Shown: positions 9,448 to 21,700 of the stretch, piece after piece
Numbering within the stretch: the stretch's first letter is position 1
Layout: each line of letters begins with the position of its first letter
Assembly (NCBI GenBank): GCA_019055375.1
Contig: JAHQIW010000203.1
Coordinates: 62,001-126,000 of the forward strand
Length of the DNA stretch: 64,000 nucleotides
Reading direction: 5' to 3'
Source: Parelaphostrongylus tenuis
Lineage: Eukaryota > Nematoda > Chromadorea > Rhabditida > Metastrongylidae
Made by a program: the position numbers and the translations under genes
The notes under the pieces: generated by a model
The model's database searches: none
Seen by the model: the letters and a program-made list of their open reading frames with translations, nothing else
Told to the model about the DNA's origin: nothing

Positions 9448-11895
9448 ATGAAGGCATCCCAGGATAACTCCGACTGTGTTCTGATAGAAGAGTGGCTTAG
9501 TGTTAGTGATCATGACGGATCTCGCAAGAAGATTGGAGAGTCTAATGGATTTACCAAAGTGAGTGTCATTGATTGGGAGCTATTTTTGGTGATAAAAGTT
9601 CACATTGTGATGGTTTACACTGCAGCAGATGAAATCCGATCCTTGGACCAGCAAACAGATGAGCAACATAGCTAAGAAATTCGAGGGACGTAGGCGAATC
9701 ATGAAAGAGATTGCGAGTAGGGATGAGAAATTTTTCACTACTGTCCCTGACAACGATCTCGATGCTTCCGAGGTTCGTCACAGAAAGGATCGTATATGTT
9801 TATGATCGAATTCGTTCGTATTCGTGCATCTCAGAGGACGCTAGCTCTCTTATATTTTTCTTTTTAGAAGAAGGTCAAATCAATGATGGCTACCGGCGCT
9901 GGTATACGAAAGAAAGCAGATCGAGCAAAACTACAGGGGGTCGCTTGTGCCGCGTCGAAGGCTTACTTCGATGCTCTTGACCTCAGTCCCGAATCTAAAG
10001 AACGCCGTATCAATGAGGTATTCAATTTCAGTACCAGGACATAGAATCATAAAGTTTAGTCTGGAGAACGTAAGTGGGCATGGAAGCCTATCACGGCTTT
10101 CGTGGTGATATGCTCCACTCACCTTCACAGAGAAGGAACCCCCTCCCTCGAAAACAAACTCGCCGTAGGTATCGCCCAGAAAAATTCCTGGGTGGCGTAT
10201 TACCCCTTGAGGACGATGGTTTATTTTCACCTTGTAGTTTTAGAGGTATTTTTCGCTGATCAAAGCTTTTTATCTAGAATTTAAGCAGTCATTTGAAGCT
10301 TTGAACAGCCGGAATTCCGATACTTTGCATGGTTTTTCAGAAAGGCCTTTGCCCAAAATCTGCAAGAGTAAAAACAGAATTATGTTCACACTTGGCTTGC
10401 ATTATTTCCTCAGTTGAAGTCTATGGATTACTTTTTATCGCACTGCGCTAAGCTCATTCGATATCCCGAATCGAATCGAATGTGAAGCTTAAATTGGTTC
10501 TCGAAAGGGTTCTCATAGCGCTGTGTGAAAGCGAAAATAAATTTACGTTTCACATTTGGAGTTTTCTCTGCAGATATGGATTATACACGTACAAATAGTG
10601 TATAAACTCGTGGAGAAAGTCATGTTCTACGAGGAGATGCAGAGAACACGAAGTGTTTTCCGGAACAGAAAAAAATCTTTGTTGAAGAACGAAAATCGCG
10701 CGCCGTCGATTTCGATAATGCTGTCGTTCGCAAAGGGATAAAGAAAAGTCAAAAGAAGGCATAGGATTATTGTAGATGATTGCATTGCGTGAGCTGATGA
10801 AAAGCCTTGTGGTGCTGTGGAGAATTTGTAGATGTCACTGATCTCCTTGAACTATCTGCAGTGTATCTCGTTTCAGGTCAGTCGTATTCGAGTCGTGGCT
10901 CAGCGTATGCCTAGCACTCCAGAAAACTATTGGGAGGTGAGTAGACGTCTATTTATTATGTGTTATTTTTGATACGACCTTTCGTCAGAATTTGGCGGTA
11001 GACAACACTTATTGCATTCGATTCGTTTCGTTGCATTCATTCTCCTCAAAGATCTTCGAATATTTCGCGTCTTGTTTCGACTGCTACTTGAGGATTTTTT
11101 CTTGATTATTGTAGAAAACTAGTGGTTGAATCTCCTTCCAATCTCAAAAATAACCAGGCTAAGACACTTATTATGGATGTAGGAGAATGTTGAGGAGGCA
11201 GGAAGGAACCGGCGTATCGTTTATCAAACCACTTTCTGATGTAGTGCGTCACTACCCACTGCGCTATCTCGCTTCTGAGTAACGATTATAAGATTCGTAA
11301 GGCGTAGAATGATTACTTTCATTTCTTAAATGTGTTTGTAAGTTTGAATTTCCAGTTATATCGTGTGTTACTTTTAATCCCATAACTCGTGGATTTAGTC
11401 AACAGCAGGCTTTTGACTGACCCGAACAAGAACCCTCTCAAGGACCTCATGGTACGTTTCGTACCACGCGGCGCGCGGCGTTGAATTTCACTCAGTTATT
11501 GTAGTGGCGGCGTCGCGTCTTGTGGGAAAACAGACAGACAGCCACTCTTGCATGCACAGACATGCAGGTAAGTGCTGCTTGCCTGCGACTGTCACGCAAG
11601 CGACGGCCTTGACACCGCCTTTCCATCAACGGTGTTCCATAAAGGGATAGGACAGCATCGGTGTACGCGCTAGCACGCGTTTCTGTGTGATGTGATTATA
11701 CGCATGCAGGTTGGTAAGTCCTGCCACTGGATACGAGGATCCCGTTTTTATTGCTCCTCTTTTCAGTGCAACGATATGACTAACTTTAATAGATACTTAA
11801 TTCTCTATCGGCTATTTTGGAACGAACCAGTCTACATAACGGGCCGTACAACCGGTTATGATTGCTTGAGAAATTCCTTGCAGTGCAAGTGTTAA
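9448..11895 (+). CDS. Unrecognised multi-exon protein
   Basis: Seven exons fit together with consensus splice sites. They are 9448-9558 (MKASQDNSDCVLIEEW...), 9626-9772 (Lys/Arg-rich, KKFEGRRRIMKEIASRDEKF), 9868-10017 (GAGIRKKADRAKLQGVACAA), 10877-10936 (VSRIRVVAQRMPSTPENYWE), about 11399-11451 (LLTDPNKNPLKDLM), 11505-11567 (WRRRVLWENRQTATLACTDM) and 11767-11895 (CNDMTNFNRYLILYRLFWNE..., stop). Junctions 1-4 and 5-7 are all phase 0, but the 10936 to 11399 join is out of phase, so a small exon is missed or the model breaks there. No signal peptide or membrane segment is evident. The N-terminal half is charged and probably helical; the C-terminus is Cys- and aromatic-rich. I do not recognise the family. 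The start at 9448 lacks an upstream acceptor and could be internal. Confidence 0.55.
10990..11290 (-). repeat. tRNA-like SINE S2, intronic
   Basis: The minus-strand head near 11285-11200 (GCGAGATAGCGCAGTGGGTA, an A-box-like word) is followed by S2 body words. TTGCATTCATTCTCCTCAAAG at 11031 matches the 17.6-kb copy. It lies in the intron between the PENYWE exon and the next exon of the unrecognised gene, where the reading-frame join fails. Confidence 0.5.
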
Positions 11896-11929
11896 TGCAT
11901 TGATTAACTCAATCAATTAATTTATTTCT

Positions 11930-12170
11930 CTTGACCCGTCATCACATTTCTTTATCATGCGGGTCCAGTACTTCTATCACTTCGATTCGTCTTTCGTTTT
12001 CATCCTGAATGACCTAGAAAACTGGTCGACCAGTCTCCTTGCAATCTTGAGGATAGCCTGGCCGTGGCGTTCCATAGGGTGTTCTTGTTGACTGTCACAG
12101 ATTGTTGGGGGGAGGGGGGGGGGGGAATGGGGTGGGCTTAGCTCACAACGCACTCGGCCATCCTCTCATG
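11930..12170 (-). repeat. SINE S2 with a poly-G tract
   Basis: It carries the tail GACCCGTCATCAC at 11934, then S2 body words shared with 27.8 kb (CTTGCAATCTTGAGGATAGCC). It is interrupted by a long, nearly pure G run at about 12105-12125. It lies just downstream of the last exon of the unrecognised gene. Confidence 0.55.
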
Positions 12171-12429
12171 CGTAAAATTAGTGTTATCTTCTGATAAGTA
12201 CTTGTTTGTGAGAGAAAAACATCTTCACTTTCAGGTTGGTTTTCCCTCGGAGTCCGAACAACGCCGCCGTGGTCTCATAAAGGAAGTTCACGTTAGGAAC
12301 AAGAAAGGAAGGAGTCTTTTCCACTGATCTTAGTAACCTTATCACATGAACATAGACGTAGCTATTAGACGATTCACTAGTCAAATTAGGCGCATCTGAC
12401 CACTGGAAAGGATCTTTCACATTGTCCTT

Positions 12430-14130
12430 ATTGATTTTGACTCATATATTGAATATCTTCGTGCTATGGAGCTTGCATAAGCACTGATGTCTTGAACATA
12501 CGGATCAAACTTTGACCATGTTGGAATTTCTGTTGATTGTTATTTTAGGCTTGTTGAGGGCTGGAAGCTACTATCTCGGTGCATTTTTTTGTGCAGTTTT
12601 TGATTTGGAATGTGTATAGATGTCAAAGAATAGGCGCCAATTGGCATTGACTAACCACTTATTCAATTTCAATAAAAATCTGACTGGATTCCCGAATTTG
12701 TGGAGATTTTCGATCTAGCTTGTTTCTTGTTCAGAGCGGTGTAATGAGATATACATAAGGGGCGACTGTGCCCTCTATGTTAAATTACAGAAGCAAGTGC
12801 GACCATTTAACACCGAATTAGTGAAGAAAAGCTCGTGCAGATACAGTACACCACTTCTAGTGCTTCGCTGTTTGTCCTATGAAACGCATATTTATAGAGA
12901 AAGCGATAAGCACGCTCGATTTTCCTTAGCAGTTTTCCTAACGAACTCCCAATATATGACCATTTGCGGGCAGACACGTCACGGTGGAACCGGTTCGAAT
13001 CGTGTCAATCTCAAATATAAATGAAGCCACAACTACATTTTGCTCCAATTAATCATCTTCTAGTCAAATCGTTGATATCATTGGATTTTCTGAACGAATA
13101 ACATGCTCTGCACCAACCTGAGGGAATCTTGTTTATTAGTGATTTTATTAAGCCTGTAGATTTTTTAGTACATTTATATGGCGCTGTTTTGAAGGTTACT
13201 TGATCACTATAATTGCTGATTTTGATAAAGTGCGCTTACCGTGTCGTTATAGTCTATGTTAGCTAGAGTTTCCATAGGTTTCTGCCATGCTGGTGTATGC
13301 GTTTCACTAAATTGGTGCAATATATAACACTCCATCTCACATGTTGTACGGTATTCCAGTTCTTTCCTTCTTTTCGTTGTCTCATCCATCCTTCATCAAT
13401 GTCTCAGCTTTGCTTATGGGTTCAGATGCCAATTACGAACTATTCCCCTCATGAACGTGGTTCAGTCATGATTGAATATGTTCTTTATGAAATCTGAGGC
13501 AGCTTCATAACAACGTTCCAACCTTTTCACTTCAGCCGGCCATAGACTATGAAATCCTGTGGGTCTAGCGCAGGTAAGAGGTGTCCTTGGATGTCGAAAT
13601 GCAGTTTAAAGTAGTATTCATACGCCATTTTAGATCGTAAAAGATGTACAGAATCTCTCCATCTTCCTGTATCATAGCTTAGATAGAAGTGAAACTATTT
13701 CGCTGCAGAAACCTTCGAGCTGTCCATGATTGCCTTCACGTTGAAAACAGCATATAAAGAAGAAGGAAATGCGTCAAAAACTTGGCACTCATCATGCTCA
13801 CCAGGCGAGAGGAGCCCATTATAAGCTTGCTGAGTAATTTGATAAGTAACAAAATTTCAGAAGTGGACCAAACTGCAGTACAGGGGCAACATCAATATTA
13901 ATAAATGCAGTCATCTGGCCAGAATCGAATGGAAATCGTAGCAAAACTATATTTTACACCTCTTCATTTGACTGTATTTATAGACGTCTCTCGAAAACAA
14001 TAATTATCTTATAGTATAATAGCATGTCATATTTCTATTTTCACTTCTTTTGTGCACTGTATCATAAATCTACGCTATATTTTCTACTGTTCACTACACC
14101 TTATTTTACTTACACTATTTTATTTATATA
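12430..14130. other. Intergenic stretch, nothing recognised
   Basis: AT-rich sequence with only short, unsupported open frames. A CAG near 13536 and a GGTAAGAG near 13573 bracket a 38-bp segment, but it is stopped in all three frames. No repeat family from elsewhere in the window is obvious here. Confidence 0.4.
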
Positions 14131-14131
14131 G

Positions 14132-14445
14132 AGACGGAAATGAGGAAAATGCTTCAGTCATACGAACAACAAGACAAGTTTGGAGTAGCAGAATTCATTA
14201 CCACAGTTGCTCAATATGTTCAGTCCTTACTCTCAACTAAAAATGTGCTGAAATGTGGTCGTCTGAATAAGGATGATTACGCTCCCACTGCAATCGTTCA
14301 GTTTCTCTCAACGATACTTATTTTGGTGAACTTTGATCGAAATGAAAGTGATCGTTTTTTGAAGATTCTCAACTTATTGTGTTTTTTTGCCTTTCTACAA
14401 AAATTTTCTAAAACCCTTTATAAATATTTGAATGAACCAGAATAA
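14132..14445 (+). CDS. Possible isolated exon, unknown
   Basis: A TTTATATAG acceptor at 14123-14131 is followed by an open frame beginning TEMRKMLQSYEQQDKFGVAE and FITTVAQYVQSLLSTK. The first ~80 residues look like ordinary soluble protein. The last ~30 are AT-driven and end at a TAA that is part of an AATAAA at about 14441. It could be a 3' exon of the unrecognised gene at 9.4-11.9 kb (a GTACAA donor at about 11850 would give a compatible phase) or an independent fragment. No family is recognised. Confidence 0.25.
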
Positions 14446-14944
14446 AATATTTTGTCCATGGGTCTTCAGAGATAAGAACTTTTACTCACATTCAGTAGAT
14501 TGTTTGTTGTCCTTTTCGTGTTGGTCAATGGGGCTTCAATTAAACCTTTGGGAATCAGGTGCTGCGAAACAATCTATTACTTTCGAGACTTACGAAAACG
14601 AGTCGCGCGACGTTGAGTCTCACTCACCTACTTAATGGCGATGTCGCTATTGGAATAAAGCAGTCAGGCTAGACTGCAGGCGTGATCGACTGCGGTGCGA
14701 GCAACCTGCGCGACTTTGCTTCCTATTAACGGGGTCTCCAAAGGGTCAAGGAATTCATATGAACGAAGGCTTGGTTACTGTAATCAAGGTGAAGAGAGAA
14801 AGTAAGTAGCTTTAAATTCCTTCTCTTAGCGTTACTTAAATTTTTTTAAGGCAAAGCTCCGACCTATGTTATCTCCCCGACCACATCGATCTGTTTTCAA
14901 GACAATTCCTATAGAGAAATTCCTCGTTTTCCCGCTTTTTTAGC

Positions 14945-15240
14945 AGTGTTATGATAGTACAATTATATATTCAAGAATGTTGAGTGATATACAAAACTCT
15001 GAACCTTATGCGGGAGTTGAACCTTGCCTTCAACTTCTGCCAATTGTTCAGATTTTGCATATCACTCAACATTTCTGAAAATCTCGGCAATTTCTATGAG
15101 TTTATTGATTCGAGCCCTATTAGTGGGTCGCATTTCATTCTTCTTCTTGTCTCGGGTTACAACAATGAGATCTTGGCTGAACTGAACGAACACAGCGGTA
15201 AGAGAGTACGTAGGATCAAGTGAAAGCGAGAAAGCGCTGC
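14945..15240. repeat. tRNA-like element S3
   Basis: The left end carries the S3 terminal words (TGTTATGATAGTACAATTATATATTC, then AATGTTGAGTGATATACAAAAC), and a related GCATATCACTCAACATTTCTG lies in inverted orientation at about 15057. The 79-residue open frame across it is incidental. Confidence 0.45.
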
Positions 15241-15290
15241 TGCGCATTCGGCGGTCACCGACCGGGTTTCGGGACACCCCGTATCGTCAA

Positions 15291-15329
15291 GGTCGTCCTG
15301 GGAGTATACCGATCACACCCAGGACGACC
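15291..15329. other. Perfect 12-bp hairpin
   Basis: GGTCGTCCTGGG (15291-15302) and CCCAGGACGACC (15318-15329) form a perfect stem with a 15-nt loop. The preceding ~50 bp is unusually GC-rich. No promoter, terminator or RNA-gene context is apparent. Confidence 0.6.
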
Positions 15330-15744
15330 ACTCTCCTGAATAGGTTATACGCTAATATTGATGTTGATCAACTGAAATTCAATTTGATAATCTCTATCGC
15401 TAAAAAATCTTTCCGACGAATGTCAACATGTGTGTTCAAATGAATGTTCCATCGATTGGTGCTTTACATATCAATCGATTTTTAGGGATTTATTTCATCG
15501 CTAAGACGCTTCTTCAACTTAGTTCATTTGAAGGACGTTTTCTTTGCGTCAAAAATAAGCCACTGAAATCGCGAAAAATTTTGCGACCATAAGCATTCTG
15601 CTGTTTTCGTCCATTTCCAGAAAAATTTTGTTCGTCGGAGTCGCTTTTTCTGTTCAGGCAATATCTCCTTGGCTCTCAACGGCTTCCTAGAAGCTAACAA
15701 TGGCTTTCTCGTTGTTCTTGTTTTCTCTTTGATGCTCTTCATTT

Positions 15745-15755
15745 TCATTTTCAGG
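15745..15755 (+). promoter_or_regulatory. Probable spliced-leader trans-splice acceptor
   Basis: TTTCATTTTCAG sits one base before the start codon of the thioredoxin-fold gene. It is a near-consensus nematode 3' splice site with no paired upstream exon visible. SL1 trans-splicing at such sites is established for nematodes; its use here is inferred. Confidence 0.5.
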
Positions 15756-18700
15756 ATGCGATCATTGTTTAGTCCAACGAGCATAGCTAGTGTTGTTTTA
15801 TTTATTCATACTATCGATGCTACTACATTCGAAAAAGTCCAAGAGATATACTCAAATCCATTATCACACGGTAGTTTCTCGATTACATAGATAACAAGAC
15901 TATTATGTTCTGTTCTTTTTAATTATTCTGAGACCACACTCTTTTCTCACTCGAAAAATTGCTTCAGGATTTGGAGAGGATATCGATTGGGTGCCATGGG
16001 AGAACGCGGTCGAGAAAGCTTTAGACACTAATAAACCAATTTTTCTTCTGATTCACAAGACATGGTGTCATGCTTGTAAAGGTATATGATGTTCTTTCAG
16101 TTATATCTATAGCAACACAATTACTGTACGAAATGTCAAGGTCTTCTTGACAAAGATTTTGAAAATAAGTGGAACCGAAACATTCATTCTCATCAAAACG
16201 CAAATGTCACTGTGTCCAACTTGCCTATATATCGAGGTCACCGTAAGGTTATTGATTTCCAGGAATGGTCTTCGGGGTTTTTGACAGTAATCTAAATGAC
16301 TTCAGTAGTCTCAGAAATTTCACTTTCAAACGCTACAGTATTAAACTGATGTATCCATAGGGTATCACGGTCTTAGCGACGCGATCAATGTCTATTTCTG
16401 AAAAGTACTGTAATTATATGATATGATTCTACTTGTGATAAGTCCGTAGCTCTTTAATTGAGGGTCGAGAAACAAAATGACCCTTAGGTTTTGAGGGTTT
16501 TTTTTAATATCAGATTTGGTAGTTTTTCATAAGTCCAGTGAGCAGTCATGATACATTACAGCTATTACGCTCTAGCTGACCAAGGAAAACTTTTGAGCTT
16601 ATCGTGTATTACATTTACACCCAGCTGGACTTTTGAACGGAGATGTGAGACGTCTCTAGATCCTAGCTGGATGAACAGTCTATTGCACACCACAGTTCGA
16701 TACCATGTCTCAGTAACGCTTAGATGCTAAATCATTAGAGAGTTGCGATAGTATCGCTCTATTATACTTTTGTCCTCGTTTACGTCTACGGTGACCATTG
16801 TTAAAATGCCTTTCTAGTCATAAACCATCGTGAACAGTTTGTAGCGAAAAATCTTCCTAACTTATTTTCAGCGTTAAAGAAGACATTCCAACAATCAAAT
16901 GCACGTAAGGCGTTTAAGAAGCTATCTGAATACTTCGTAATGGTCAACACTGAAGATGATGAGGAGCCATTTGAAGACGAATATCGTCCAGATGGAAAGT
17001 ACATTCCACGACTTCTGTTTTTAGGTACGATTTGATTTCACGTACAAACTAGACTGATTTATCAACAGAATTTCTCAAACGCAATTAGCTACGGCCTTTT
17101 CTTTCAACTCCTCTATTACATTTCCGCTTGAGAATCTGCTTCAGAAAAGCATTTTTTTCTACAAGAATTTTCAGTCTTCTCTCAGAGAAATACAAATTTG
17201 ATACCACATTCACCTTTAATTGAGCTGAGCTTACAGAATATTGTTATGTATGCTTGTTGTGACTAATGTCTCGACGGATCGCTTTCATCACACTTAAAAT
17301 GATCCGAGTATAGTGTCCACACCACTTGCTTCTTCTTTCTTCTTTGTTTATCGTCTTAGCCGTCAGATCGAGTAGAGTAAAGCACCGTGCGAATGAAGGC
17401 GACGACACCCAGAACTGCCGTTTTTTACTGGCTCCTCAGGTTACAAGACGGTCTCTAGTCAATTTATAGCGCAAATTGTTTCTTTTACAGTGACACTTCA
17501 TCCTGTAGCAGTCGGATTCATTGATTGCGTCTTAATATTATTCATTGTCTATGTTACATGACCCGTCATCACTAGTATGCGGATTCTACCACTTCTTGCA
17601 TTCGATTTTTTCTTTTTTTTCGTTCCCTCACATTCATCCTCCACAAACTTCTTTAAATATTTCACGTGATGTTTCGGCTGCTGCTTGAAAATTTCGTCTA
17701 CGTAATGAGTGTCATAGGATGCTGATTGAGACGATTCTCTTCACGCTCCTGTAGCGAACACGTTCTATTAGTGTTTTTTGGTTGATTGCAAGAGAGTACT
17801 GGAAGGAAATTGAGCGAGCGTTTGCTTATTACTTTGACTTGTGATTCAGTAGCTGGCAGACCGTAGAACAATAATGTCAATACCGACTTTCGTTCGCAAC
17901 TCAATCCATGCGATGGAAGCGTAAGCCAACATAACAAGAAAAAGGAGAACTACTGTGGATAGTCGACTTGAATGATCATGGTTCTGGTGAAGGCGCACCC
18001 ACTGGAACGTTAGCCGTAATATAGACTTGCATCGCCTCCCGATGCGTTTCACTAGACATAAAAGCCCGACATAGCTCATTAGATGTACTGCAATTCCCCG
18101 CTGTGAAAAAAGGTTCTTTTCCGTTGTTTGGCTAAGAGTAGAGAATTGACTTCTTTTCTGGACAAGTATTGAAAAGCTTGAATTTTCGCGAAGCTGCTCT
18201 ACGTGCTCTTTTTTTCGGAAAGGTCCTTCAAATAGCGGTGTAGCATTCAGAATAAGATTATATTTCACACACACCGGAACTTTTATCAATATTACGCTTA
18301 TATTTCGCTAGACGGACTGTTCTCTGAGGCTGCCAGTAATTCTTCGATAACCTGAATTTCGAAAAATATAAAAACGCGTTTGCTTTCGAAAACCTTTTTT
18401 ACAGCGCCGCTGCAAAAAAAAGAAGGTTGTGTTTTACGCACGCGTATTTCTCGCAGGACAGAGCTCTTCTCTTAGATTGTAAGTAACTGTTCGATAGCAG
18501 TAAGTTTCGACGATTCCAATGCCATGCTTATTTTTGGAAAGACCGTTTCGGCTCAGTGTAGCAGGAACATAATGTTGAGTTCCACATATGCCGCGCATCA
18601 GCCTGTCAGTAAGGCGTGGTGGTGCCTGTGGATCGATAACGCGCGATCAATAGATCATGCAGGCGCGACTAACATGTGAAGTGCGCTTTTTCGTTATTGG

Positions 18701-21700
18701 TAGGATTTTTCTCCACTTAGAAAAAAAAATTCCAGATACAACGTATGACTGTGAAACTCGAGGATTCCTTCTACACGTTCATAAAGTTTTATATGCTTCC
18801 AGCGAAGTCTAAGCGTAATAGCAATAAAAGCGCTCGGGCGTGCAATAATTTTGTTTTTATCTGCAGCGTTAAAATTCAAAAACAAACACGCGCAGCAGTC
18901 TCCCGTGATTTAAGCTTTCGAATGGTTGCTAACACTCTTATTAAAAGTTTCTGTGTAGAAAAAGAGGTCAATTCTTCATTACCTGACTTGATAGCGTAGG
19001 AGAACGCGAAGTTGAAAGGAAGACATGTGTGAATAGTTCTACTTAACATTTTTCAGATAAGAACGGTGATCTTCTTGAGCAGTTCAAGAATAAGAAAGCG
19101 GAATACAAGAACTACGCATACTATTACTCATCACCGGCTGACATTCTCAACTCAATGAAGGATGTGCTGCGCTTTCTACGAGATAGAGGTACTTGATCGT
19201 ACACTTTATATCGTTTGAAAAAAGGCAAACAGCTGACGCAAGAAAAACTGGAGGAGAATGACTATAGGTAAAATGCTACGTCAGCTTGTGGATGTAAATG
19301 GACATTGAAAAAAGACATAATTTCACTAGGTGGCTAAGGCCCATCACCACTGTGAAGTGTGGGAAAGTCTTGCAAATATGCGCTCTTAGAAAGTACGTGG
19401 GTACTTTCTCCATTGAGTTTAAATCTTTCTTATCGAAATGTCGTTCTTCTTGGCCCAGTTAATACTTCTCAAAGAATGAACACTCTTCTTCACATACCAG
19501 TGACATCAAAAAGCCACGTCTTGAAGAAGAAACGAAGTGTAAATCATCATAAAATTTGCCTCTAAATTGTGCAACTAAAAATGTGAGCGAAGTACGAACT
19601 CATTGTAAAAATGGTTCGGAATTCAAAGTTATTGGGCGTAGACGCTAGGTCGGTTTTCACATTACGCCTTTCCAATTGTTTTCTCTTCCAATCAGGTCAG
19701 CAGGTCTCTCGAATATCAAACTGGGATATGAATTGGGTTTAAGAAGCACATTTATGACTTGAACCTATTCCGCGATATAATCTCAAACGCCCCCATATGA
19801 CTGTATCCACGGCAAAAAGATAAAAATCAGTAAAAATGTAAAGGTCTTTTATGTGAAAAATAGGGCACATGATTACAGATGAGCGGTGGTTGTCCAGATG
19901 TCACCAGTTGAATTTTCTGAAGGATTTCAGCACGCATTTTGGAAACGCTTGGAAGGATCTAGAAAAAGCAGCTGCTAAGTGTTTGTTACTTTGACGTAAA
20001 TCTATTGACGTGTTAGTAAGCTTGAAATGACCGGTGGTCGCCTGTGGTAGCAGATCTGAGAAATTCTCAGCGCGGCTATGTTATTATTCCAGCGAAAAGA
20101 GGGGACCTTTCCGAGTGGCGACAGAAAATTGTGTCATTAACAAAGGTGTGAACCAATTACGAAAGTGTGAATCTCATAGCAATGAGGAACGTTCAACATA
20201 TTAGACGTAATCTGGACTACAAGATGAGTCATTTGCAATCTGGAAAACTAGGCCTATCTGTTTAGGGCTGGAAAATGCAGTGCGGACATATTCAGGAGAA
20301 TAAACTGACGTGATATTTTCACGAGATCCCAATGAGTTATTGCATAGGTCCAAATATGCATCCAATCACCTTAACGATACTTAATTCGGCGACGAGTAGC
20401 ATGACGATTCTCGAAGGGATTGATCAACTCTGAGTGATTTACCATTTACACTTTGCCTTCTAGAGATGAGTGCCTAGCTAAGCCAAGCCTAGCTACAGTA
20501 GTCCTCAATTCATCTATTTTGACCATATTATTATCAACTCTCTAAAACTGCTTCGGTCCTTTTAGAAATCATGACTTTGATACCTCAATAGATCTTTCTA
20601 ATTCTTATTCAAGAGTCCGTCTATTTTGTGAGAACAGGAGGAAATCATACTATTTGCGATGGCACCAGTTATGAGCTCAACTAGACATAGTATCATTTGA
20701 TGAAAAAGTAATGGTGGTTTGAGACCTTCACTTTCTCAATCAATATAACTATGCCTAAATACATCTTTATTAGTCAAAATAACAGCTATTACAATGACAC
20801 ATTTTAGCCAACGGGAATTAATTTTGTTCATTCCTGTAACATAAAAATCGATAAGTCGGAATTTGACGTCTCTTGAAAGCTTTTTCCTGCATCCTATTGG
20901 TTTTGGAGGCGCTTCCCGTGGAAGAAGTTATCGGGATGCTTGGAGTGGTAGTCTTATGCGCGAGGTGTCAGCGAATGTGAAGGATGAGGCAAAAGTCTGT
21001 AGCTCAGTTCGATAGAGTTTTGGAAGCATTCGTTGTGCGAAGTGTGACCGTGCGTTGTTGTGAATAGATGCTCGGATCCCTCCTTTTCAACCAATGCTGG
21101 CTGCAGGCGTAGCAGTTTTTTGGTGCATCGTATCGAATTGCTGAGCATCTTCCTCAGATATAATGATTTCCTCGGTATTCAGAAGACTGTCGTGGATTAG
21201 ACCGGCAGGAGTACCACCACATAGTGACCGTGACTTTTTAGTGCAATTTTGGCCCTTTAGAAGTGTTTGAAACCTCTGCTCGCTCCAACCACTGAACTAA
21301 TTTTCACCGTTTCTCTCATATAAATATCCACTTTTCGTCGCACGTCACAGTCCGATTGAGAAGTGGTTCGCGGTTGTTCCATAGAAATAGAGAGAACGAC
21401 ACTTCAAAACGACGGTTTTTCTTTACTCTCGGTGAGTCTATGAGGCGCTCACTTATCGGACTTTTTCACATTTCCAATTTGTTTCAAATGGCGAACGACC
21501 GTAGATATTTAACACTGAGTTCTTTTGTAGCATATTGTGTAAAGTTTAGAAGATCAGTTCCAATGATTTCTCTCCGCTAGTCATTGTCCTCTTCTGTTGA
21601 TCGGCCACTATGTTTCTCATACTGAAGCCTCTTGTCTCCTTGCGAAACTTCTTGAACCGCCGCTGCACTGCACTTTCGTTAGCAGCGCCTAGGAAAAATG

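Noticed and set aside
12184..12420. Possible minus-strand exon after a TTTCCAG acceptor (WSDAPNLTSESSNSYVYVHV...)
   Set aside because: The acceptor is good and the frame is open, but there is no partner exon, start or recognisable family; left as unsupported.
17846..18289. 147-residue minus-strand frame
   Set aside because: It crosses the border of an IR1 relic inside an intron of a well-supported gene and has no recognisable motif.
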